Below, one piece after another: positions 22,407 through 30,287 of a stretch of 30,287 nt of DNA. How positions within the stretch are numbered: the stretch's first letter is position 1; each line of letters begins with the position of its first letter. This DNA is from Plantago elongata (lineage: Eukaryota; Streptophyta; Magnoliopsida; Lamiales; Plantaginaceae). Below the pieces are notes generated by a model, which made no database searches, was not told where the DNA came from, and worked only from the letters and a program-made list of their open reading frames with translations. The stretch lies in assembly GCA_036897095.1 (NCBI GenBank), contig JAYMSP010001624.1, positions 1 to 30,287 on the forward strand, written 5' to 3'. A program made the translations under genes and the position numbers.

Positions 22407-25400
22407 ATGATGAGGGGAAGACAGGAGGGAGGGTCGAAGAAGCGCTTGCTCACTTCTGTGGGTATTGTGGCTGTATTTCTCATTTTCTTATATGTCTTTT
22501 ATGGTTCTAAGAATACCGGGGAGTCTGCTTTGGAGTATGGAAGTAGATTGAGGAAACTCGGTTCGTCATATTTGAGTGGCGATGAAGATTCTGATCTTGG
22601 TGGCAAGCAAGATGAATCTTCAATCAGGTTTGGGCTAGATGATGGTGAGGATGGCTTTTCTCCTAAGAGCTTCCCCGTAAGTGTTTCCACTAGTTTTGCA
22701 CATGCTTTGCACATTAAGTTTGCATGATCTTATGTTTCTTCTTTGGTGCTAGTTGAGTAACAATTCATGTTTGATTATCAGGTCTGTGACGATCGTCATT
22801 CGGAGTTGATCCCCTGTCTAGACAGAAATCATATATATCAGACGAGACTGAAGTTGGATCTATCTGTGATGGAGCACTATGAAAGACACTGTCCTGCTCC
22901 TGAAAGGCGATTGAACTGCTTGATTCCTCCTCCTCCTGGATACAAGGTATGGAATTGTTACATTAAGGACAGAGTTTGATCAACAATTTTGCTGTTGATT
23001 ATAATGATTAATAAGGCCCATTTCGACTTCTTGAAAAATTCAGGTACCAATCAAGTGGCCAAAAAGTAGAGATGAAGTTTGGAAAGCTAACATTCCTCAC
23101 ACTCACCTTGCACATGAGAAGTCTGACCAAAATTGGATGGTTGAAAAGGGTGACAAAATTAATTTTCCTGGAGGAGGCACCCACTTTCATTACGGGGCTG
23201 ATAAATATATTGCTTCAATTGCAAATGTAAGTTTCCCGCTCTAAAATATCAGCAGTTGTTACATTATAGGCTATACTGTCTTGTAAAGGGTAAACGAATA
23301 TAAGGTAGCCAGGTAGGCATTACTTACAAGATCCACTGGTGTTGACAAATTATAATCTGCCGTGTTTTTTTTTTAAACGGCAAAGGTGACACGTGTATGC
23401 AATCTCCCTGGATACTGGATAATATGATAATAAGTTTCTTGGATCATATTATTGTATGCCAAAAATACAAGTGATATTTTTCAGAAAAAGGAAAGGACAT
23501 TTAGTAATATTTATTTCTGATTTGCAGTGTTTTACTTGTCGAATCAAATTACCGAAATTGCTTTGACATCCATATATAACCTTACTGCAGGAGAATTGGT
23601 GTGGTTGACCTATTTCATAAAGTTGGCTTGAATTTCCTTCATTTAGCTTAAGCCTTCTTCATAATAATGACTTAAATTTGTTCCTTGAAGTTGTTTGAGT
23701 TGGCTTCATTGGCTTTAATATCTTGTCTCTGATAAACTCACAACTCATACTGATTGAACTTATATCTGCAGATGCTCAACTTCTCAAACAATAACTTGAA
23801 CAACGATGGCAACTTGCGCACAGTTTTTGATGTTGGTTGTGGTGTCGCCAGTTTTGGAGGTTACCTTCTTTCATCTGATATTGTTACCATGTCATTGGCA
23901 CCAAATGACGTGCACCAAAATCAGATCCAATTTGCTTTGGAGAGAGGAATTCCGGCGTATCTTGGTGTTCTCGGGACAAAGAGGCTTCCTTACCCAAGCA
24001 GATCTTTTGAACTTGCTCACTGTTCTCGGTGCAGAATCGATTGGTTGCAAAGGGATGGGCTCCTTCTTCTTGAGTTGGACAGACTGCTTAGACCTGGAGG
24101 CTATTTTGCTTACTCGTCCCCTGAAGCTTATGCCCAGGATGAAGAGGATCTGAGAATTTGGAAGGAGATGAGTGCCCTTGTGACACGCATGTGTTGGAGA
24201 ATTGCTTCCAAGAGAAACCAAACTGTCATTTGGCAAAAGCCTTTAACAAATGACTGCTACATGCAAAGACCACCGGGTACTCAGCCACCTCTATGTCGAT
24301 CTGATAGCGATCCCGATGCTGTTTATGGTGTACTGATGGAGGCTTGCATTACTCCTTACTCTGATCGTAAGCATCCTTACCAAATTATCCATTTTCGAAA
24401 GCATTTCATGCAACATCTCTGTATGCTTATTTCAGTTCATCGACTAACTATTTCCTTTGTCATCATCAGACGATCACAAATCAAGCGGCAGTGCACTAGC
24501 ACCATGGCCTGCACGTTTAACTTCTCCACCCCCTCGTCTTGCTGATTTTGGCTACTCAAATGAAATGTTCGATAAGGACACGGTATTCACTGGAATTACT
24601 ATTGTCTTGTGCATGTGCAACCAAGATTGACATAGATTTGGTTTAATAATCTTTGTGTACCTTTTATTTGTTCACAGGAACTTTGGAGGCAGAGGGTTGA
24701 TACTTACTGGAGCATCATGAGTCCTAAGATCTCATCTGATACTGTAAGGAATGTGATGGACATGAAGGCAAACATGGGTTCATTTGCTGCTGCCTTGAAG
24801 GACAAGGATGTCTGGGTGATGAATGTTGTACCTGAAGATGGACCCCAAACGATTAAGATTGTGGTTGATAGAGGATTGATTGGCACAGTCCATAACTGGT
24901 ATGTGAATTACATGCTGCCGGTTCTCGATTTCATTTTGTTGTTCGCTCTACTGTTTTCTTTATGTGGCACTCAATGTAACAGTGTCCAAGATTTAATACC
25001 TGTCTCAAGAGCTTTCTAGCATGTCATATTATTTGAATGACGGAGGTAATGCATGTATGCAGGAAAGATGTGAAAAGAATCCGACTATAGAAATTGCCCA
25101 ATTACTTTTTCTACTTTCTTGTGAAGTCTACTCTAGCTCAAATGTGACAATTCATTTTGCTTTTTTTTTTCAAGTTCTGTGATGAACCTGCCTGTTAACT
25201 TTTGAAGTTTGGTGTGTGGTGTCACTTAAGAAAGTCGGCCAAAGCATCCATCATTTAGTTAAATGGCACAATTAGGAGATTTGATCTCATGATCTGATTT
25301 GTATCCAGGTGTGAGGCCTTCTCAACTTACCCTAGGACTTACGATCTACTCCATGCCTGGACTGTGTTCTCTGACATTGAAAAGAAAGGTTGCAGCGGTG

Positions 25401-25621
25401 AGGACCTACTGCTCGAGATTGACCGTATCCTCAGGCCTACAGGTTTTGTCATCATCCGGGACAAACAACCAATCATTGATTTCGTTAAGAAATATTTACC
25501 TGCACTGCACTGGGAAATAGTCGGAACATCTGATTCCTCATCTGAAGAAGGTGACGAAGTAGTACTCGTTGTCCAAAAGAAACTGTGGTTGACAAGTGAA
25601 AGCTTCAGAGATACAGAGTGA
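22407..25621 (+). CDS. PMT8: PMT8-like Golgi methyltransferase (DUF248 / Methyltransf_29), seven exons
   Basis: This is a type II membrane S-adenosylmethionine-dependent methyltransferase of the QUASIMODO/PMT family, thought to methylate cell-wall pectin in the Golgi. Exons 22407-22676, 22782-22946, 23044-23226, 23772-24366, 24470-24582, 24678-24898 and 25309-25621 join to 619 residues with GT-AG introns and a continuous frame. A short basic N-terminus precedes one membrane anchor (about 14-33, LLTSVGIVAVFLIFLYVFYG). The luminal part has VCDDRHSELIPCLDRN, FPGGGTHFHYGADKYI, the SAM-binding VFDVGCGVASFGG (about 224-236), APNDVHQNQIQFALERGIPA, RPGGYFAYSSPEAY and a second methyltransferase-like half with VRNVMDMKANMGSFAAALKD and CEAFSTYPRTYDLLHAW. 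The end, KKLWLTSESFRDTE, and the SALEYG...RKLGSSYLSGDED stem place it with Arabidopsis PMT1/PMT3/PMT8. The exact ortholog is inference. It looks intact. Confidence 0.96.
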
Positions 25622-26325
25622 TGAAGAATATTATCCATGGGTGTATCAATATGCAGCATCTTTATCATTCTCAACACATTCTTGGGATCTAAGAAAAGCA
25701 CATTCTCAAGATTTTACCATTTTGTAGACAGCCAAAGTAATTTATCCGTGTCGTTTATATTCTTCTCCCTTGTTTTAAAGGCATATTTCAGTTTAGTAGA
25801 CAAAGCAATTGACTCCATATAATTTATAGGCTATTCTTAATTGTTTGATACGACCATAAAGGATTGCTGTGAAACATATAGCTGGTATTCATCAGAATGT
25901 GCATTGGTTTTATTAGTGATGAAATCCTTGTTTGGTTGTGTATTGTGCTGTTACTTGTAGAAATGTGAGCACTTGCCTTTTTCATCCATGTAAATTTCCA
26001 GGACAAATCATGTCTGATATGTGTCACTGTGACACTCACTATAGCTAACAAAATTTGCATATGGACCCATCCAGTTCACATGTTGTCAATCAATTATAGG
26101 GCAATACTCCAAATACATGTGTAGGATGTTTGTGGCATTGTCAAGCCAAGATAAATTGTGAACATGAGAGGTGTTATACGACGTGTGAAATAGGTAAACT
26201 TATAATCATGTCATTTTCCAGCTCAACTGAATCAAAAGCAAGATAGAATTTTAAACTGTTTCAAAATGTTCCCAATAATGCAAAAGTCTTGGTGAAAGAG
26301 AAGGTAAACAAAAACGGATAATATT
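25622..26325. other. PMT 3'UTR and spacer to the tRNA gene
   Basis: T-rich DNA following the PMT stop codon, consistent with a 3'UTR over the first 300 nt or so. I see no other feature apart from a run of five A at 26310-26314, which on the minus strand is a T5 that can end pol III transcription of the adjacent tRNA. Confidence 0.5.
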
Positions 26326-26398
26326 GCTCTCGTTGAGAGTTGAACTCAAGACCTCCCGCTTACTAAACGGGTGCTCTAACCAACTGAGCTACGAGAGC
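26326..26398 (-). tRNA. tRNA-Thr (anticodon AGT)
   Basis: The minus strand folds into a standard 73-nt cloverleaf without intron. The acceptor arm is GCTCTCG paired with CGAGAGC. The D arm is GCTCAGTTGGTTAGAGC and contains the A box. The anticodon arm CCCGT-TTAGTAA-GCGGG has a seven-base loop with anticodon AGT, and the T arm TTGAG-TTCAACT-CTCAA contains the B box. CCA is not encoded, as expected for a nuclear plant gene. CAA sits directly upstream and a T5 terminator follows within about 16 nt, both usual for plant pol III tRNA genes. A34 would be modified to inosine to read ACU, ACC and ACA codons. Confidence 0.95.
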
Positions 26399-27107
26399 TT
26401 GCACATAAAGTGAACTTGCTTTCCATTATTTATTCTGTAAAACATTTTATATCTCACAAAGACACCAATTTGAACCTCATGTTAGCAATGGAAACTCACA
26501 AATATTGACTAAGCAAGTAAAAATCCATCAACTTGACAAGGAAACATATCTTAGTGAGTAAAACGTTTAGGTCGGAAGTTCACGTCACATTTCTCATTTT
26601 AAAATATAAATAAAAATTTATTAACTTAATTAGGTTAGTGTTAACTATGAATTTTCATAACCTGCAAATAAACATTAAAAGAAGGCAAAGAAAACATGAA
26701 ACATGGAATTTTTATTTGAGGACTTGTGGGTTACAATTTTCGTTGCTCTCTTGATTCATCTCTATAAGGGTATGGACTTGATTTAGGGTATCGACGTCTT
26801 GGAGACTTGTTTCGGATTTGAATTTTGTCTACAATATGATAGTAGGGAGTTTGATGGAGTCGTTTATAACTTAATCCATCTATAATCACACACTCACATA
26901 TTTTTAGGTGGGAATTTACTTAGAGGGCAAGATAAAATCGTATATTTAAGATATCATAGGGATATCATATGATCTTCTAAATATTATCACATATTTTTGT
27001 GATAATTATCTCTAAAAAAAAAAAGATATCCTAGCATACTAAAACACTACTAATTTACGCAATTCAGGTGTCTACAGATTGATTCACATATTTAATTTTT
27101 TTCTTTT
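26399..27107. other. Gene-poor AT-rich spacer
   Basis: No gene is seen. A phrase at about 26552-26600 (GTGAGTAAAACGTTTAGGTC...GTTCACGTCACATTT) vaguely resembles the B-box part of a SINE but lacks a matching A box. Confidence 0.45.
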
Positions 27108-27240
27108 ACAAAGCGTTCGTAGCCGCGTGGTAAGCAGAGACACCATGCCACCAAGAGGTCACGGGTTCATTACCTAAACATGGGTGATATTTGTCCTCTG
27201 TATAGAAATTTATTTGAGAGTTATTAATGATAAGTATTTA
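27108..27240 (+). mobile_element. tRNA-derived SINE-like element
   Basis: TAGCCGCGTGGT (27120-27131) resembles a pol III A box and GGTTCATTACC (27164-27174) resembles a B box, separated by 32 nt as in tRNA-derived SINE heads. The link CCACCAAGAGGTCACGG is like those in plant SINEs. The cloverleaf is not preserved, so it is not a working tRNA. The 3' limit is unclear. Confidence 0.5.
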
Positions 27241-27339
27241 TTCGACTGAATACCTATTTGTTTTGATACTAATTCTGGTACTCCAGATAGTAGTGACATA
27301 TCTAGAAAAATTATTAATATTATTATTTATAGAGCTGGA

Positions 27340-27495
27340 AAAATCCATGTGATGAGGTCCCATGTTCGTCACCTAATGGTAGCTTAGATCTCCTTCCCTT
27401 TTGTCCTTCAGACTTAAGCTGAATTATTTTCGATCGCCTTATCCTTTACAATTGTTTTTGGAATAATAAAAGTATACTTCAATTCCAAAAAAAAA
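27340..27495 (+). mobile_element. 5'-truncated SINE-like fragment with A tail
   Basis: GATGAGGTCCCATGTTCGTCACC (only its TGTTCGTCACC core, 27363-27373, is B-box-like) is followed by about 110 bp that end in AATTCC and nine A residues (27487-27495). No A box is found upstream, so it would be a truncated copy. Its relation to the unit at 27108 is suggested by position and B-box context only. Confidence 0.35.
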
Positions 27496-28485
27496 TGTAT
27501 ATAAGAAAAAATAGATGAATTTAAAATGTTACTTATTTTGTACCGAACGTTTAAATATCGTGATATTAAATTTACATTCACTTGTAATTTAAATTTGCGA
27601 CTTTATTTTTAAATCTATATATTATTTAAATTTGGTGGGCTATCTTAAACCACATTCATTTTCAAATCTAAGAAAATATGTGGAACCAACACCATTTAAA
27701 TTCTATTTTCCAAATCTACCATTCAATATGCAAATGATAAGTTTTTGGTTCATCTATTAGTCAATCATATATATATTTTATATTAAATTCCATATAACTT
27801 CACACACACACACACACACACAATGAACATATATTTGAATTGGACTTGCTAAGACGAATCTATAGACATCAACCTTCAATACTATTATTATTAAATAAAT
27901 TGTTATATCAAAATAATATAAAACTAATAAATAAGATAAATTGAATAAAAAAAGTTAAAGCATTTATTAAATTAATTCAATCAGAATCACAATCACTTTA
28001 TTTCATCATTAACTTAACAAAATAGCATGTTGGTGATTTGAGAGTGGAGTGAATGAATTTGCGTGATTGGTTGAAAGTAGTAGATCAACGTAAATGTGGT
28101 ATCAACGGTAATCTAAATGATAAGTTAAATCACATCGCCGTCATTCACATCATCAATTGGGGTAATTGCGATGGATAATATATAATTTAGAGTGGAGCAA
28201 TTATGAACTATCGAAGAACGAATAGCGAAATGCAAAAATAGATGAGAGATCAGATTGATCGAGAAATAGTGAATTGACGATGACAATGAATCGTTGATTT
28301 GTTCGCTAAACATGGAATATTTTTTACTTTTTTCTTTTACCTTTTTTGTTTTGATTTCATATTATTAAAATGGTAATTTTTAAGTTATTTCATTTTTATT
28401 TTTCATTTAATTTTATTTTTTCTCTCTGTATCCTAGGAAATTAAATAATCAATTTATTAAATTTTTTATTTTTAATTTAATTTTT
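27496..28485. other. AT-rich spacer, no gene seen
   Basis: No coding signal on either strand. The only distinct feature is the (CA)11 tract listed separately. Confidence 0.5.
27801..27822. repeat. (CA)11 microsatellite
   Basis: Eleven perfect CA dinucleotides. Confidence 0.95.
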
Positions 28486-29400
28486 TTTATCCGATATATG
28501 ACTTGGCATGTGTGTTGGCGAGTTTGACTGTTGACTCGAGTGACACCTCAACAATTTTGGTCAGCATTGTCAAATTGGACTTTGATTGCCATGAAAATAA
28601 AACATAAGAACTAAACATCACAGTGTGAACGAACACGGAACTATGTTGACCATTGCCCCAAAACTCCAGGACCATTTGTGCCTTTCTTCCTAGGGAAATT
28701 CAATTCAAAATCTGTTATTCGAAGTCCCATATGATCTTCTCCTTCATCATGAAATATATATGCAACATGTTCGAGAATTTGAGAAAAATGGCTTTTAAGC
28801 GTCCAAACAAGTTATAGCAAAGAAGGCTGGCAACGAATATTACTACTTGAATGCACGTGGAATAGAAAGAAAAACCGCGCGCATTGTTTTTCATCATTCT
28901 AAAAAATTGTACATGCACAAGAAGACCCGATGAAGAACAAAAGATTTACGAACAAACCTGGGATCATTGACAAGCCAGTGGCAACAATATCAACATCGAC
29001 AAACAACATAACATGCAAGACCCAAAGTTCATACAAACAACAACGATTTTCGAGGGCTTATAGCTAGCCACTGCTAAATTTCTTGGCCATCATATATGGT
29101 GATGAGAGAAGACACAATAAGATTAGATAGATACGGCTCCAACACATGCCGTGAGCTGGAAAAAAATGTATAACATATTTGATTGTTTATTTTAAAAGAG
29201 TTATATCAATTTTCATAATAGCTATATATTTTCATTTGATACTTAAATTTTTTGGTATAACTGTAAATTAGTGTTTTCCCCTCTTAACTAAGCTAGTTAG
29301 CATTCTAATATGTTTCATGTTCTTCATATAAGAATAGACTATTAATATAATTTTATGTATCTCTGAAACTTAATATGAATGGTAAATAAATTCTAACGGT
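28486..29400. other. Spacer with a repeat-like patch, no gene seen
   Basis: The patch at about 28490-28690 is less AT-rich and contains phrases such as GTTTGACTGTTGACTCGAG and AAAACTCCAGGACCATTTGTG, of a type often seen in dispersed repeats of plant genomes. I cannot assign it to a family. The rest is AT-rich and non-coding. Confidence 0.35.
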
Positions 29401-29905
29401 TGGATAATTTGAACTTATGACTAATGTTGAAGGTCAACTACACTAGATATGTGAAGTACACACGTAAACAAAATTTAAGAATATGATAAATCAATATTGA
29501 AAATTCAATCCGAAAATAAACTCCACTAAGAATGAGATAATTCTAACATACATGAGAACTCAGTTTGAAAGGTTCAGCCATCATGAATAATAAGATAGTT
29601 CCAATTTTGAAACTCTATTCGAAAGGTTAACATAACTATACAACTTCTTTAATGACTAAATAATCCAACTCAATAACTTGCTTTAAAGATAAGCTCTACT
29701 GTAATATTGGATAATTTTAACATGAAAATTCAGTTCAAATAGAAAATCAACTCTAAAAAATTGGATGATTTCACTTGCCAACTTAGTTTGAATATCACAC
29801 CAACTATAAATATGATAATATTCCAACTTGAAAATCTAACGAATGTTGAACTCAACTCTAAATGAGATAGCTTGAACTTGTTGAAAACTCAATTTGGAGG
29901 GGGAA
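29401..29905 (+). repeat. Degenerate tandem repeat, period about 55 bp
   Basis: Variants of GATAATTCNAACTTGAAAACTCAATTTGAAA followed by CAACTCTAA recur through the stretch. The GATAATT-type anchor falls near 29403, 29484, 29537, 29592, 29661, 29708, 29764, 29813 and 29868, giving spacings of 47-81 with most near 50-56. The copies are strongly diverged. No open frame spans it. It looks like an old decayed minisatellite. Confidence 0.6.
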
Positions 29906-30160
29906 GAGAGATATGGAAGATATGCTATGATAGATTCAAAGACTCATGAACAGTGTTAAGGTCATCTCGACCTATATTTTACTGCACTGATTCTTTATTT
30001 TACTTTTACGCGAGTTGGGTCTACTTACCAAAATTCAATTTGGTTCGATATAATGATGTTCATGTCCGAATCGGGCACATACTCAAACCAAATTTATAAC
30101 TTCGTAATAAGATCTGATGCAACATTTTATGATTTAAGTTAATTATTGAAGCTACATTAT
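29906..30160. other. Spacer, nothing recognised
   Basis: Non-coding on both strands; includes GGTTCGATATAATGATG and CGAATCGGGCACATACT but no identifiable element. Confidence 0.4.
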
Positions 30161-30287
30161 CCCTGCGGCGTGGGGGATTAAGGTTTGGTGGTAGCATATG
30201 ATATTGAGTTTGTAATGTAATATTTTTATGTATGTGTAATGCGGTCTACTACATACCACCAGGGTGGTAATTGAAAAACGCAGGGGG
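30161..30287. mobile_element. Possible small terminal-inverted-repeat element, at the window edge
   Basis: CCCTGCGGCGTGGGGGATTA at 30161 faces AAACGCAGGGGG at 30276-30287, which reverse-complements to CCCCCTGCGTTT. Inside, TGGTGGTA (30186-30193) faces TACCACCA (30254-30261). The paired arms suggest a MITE of about 125 bp. The 3' flank is cut by the window, so no target duplication can be tested. Confidence 0.4.

Overview
This window is nuclear DNA from a flowering plant, almost certainly a eudicot. It has AT-rich non-coding DNA, GT-AG introns, plant-only gene families (a CC-NB-ARC-LRR immune receptor, an R2R3-MYB, a DUF761 protein, a QUASIMODO/PMT-type Golgi methyltransferase), TATA boxes at plausible distances, a nuclear tRNA gene and several small transposon relics. 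The style of the NLR hints at an asterid, possibly Lamiales, but that is weak inference.

Layout. 1-600: AT-rich DNA with a diverged tandem duplication of about 88 bp upstream of an immune-receptor gene. 638-6111 (+): a two-exon CNL receptor whose coiled-coil exon is separated from the NB-ARC-LRR exon by a 2.8 kb intron. That intron holds a decayed piece of plastid psbB, a minus-strand exon-like fragment and a small inverted-repeat element. 6112-8539: NLR 3'UTR with a probable 3'UTR intron, two local tandem duplications, a 630 bp hAT-like relic and the MYB promoter. 8540-11096 (+): a three-exon R2R3-MYB of subgroup 2 (AtMYB13/14/15 type). 12326-14547 (-): a seven-exon cytosolic NAD-malate dehydrogenase of exactly 332 codons, convergent with the MYB gene. 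14700-17300: gene-poor, with direct repeats and AT-rich inverted repeats. 17308-17625 (-): a small single-exon DUF761 protein. 18403-19280: a non-autonomous hAT-like element with an 8-bp target duplication and dense CGGTCCGG motifs. 19300-21400: gene-poor, with a second copy of the inverted-repeat element from the NLR intron. 22407-25621 (+): a seven-exon PMT8-like pectin-type methyltransferase. 26326-26398 (-): tRNA-Thr(AGT). 26400-30287: gene-poor, with SINE-like pieces, a (CA)n tract, a degenerate tandem repeat of about 55 bp period and a terminal-inverted-repeat element at the window end.

The four protein genes that I could splice (NLR, MYB, MDH, PMT) all give uninterrupted reading frames across every junction, so they look functional. 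They do not form a pathway: this is an ordinary plant gene neighbourhood of independent genes separated by repeat-derived spacers. I found no convincing evidence of a novel multi-gene system. The most interesting material is the composite NLR intron and the repeat families.
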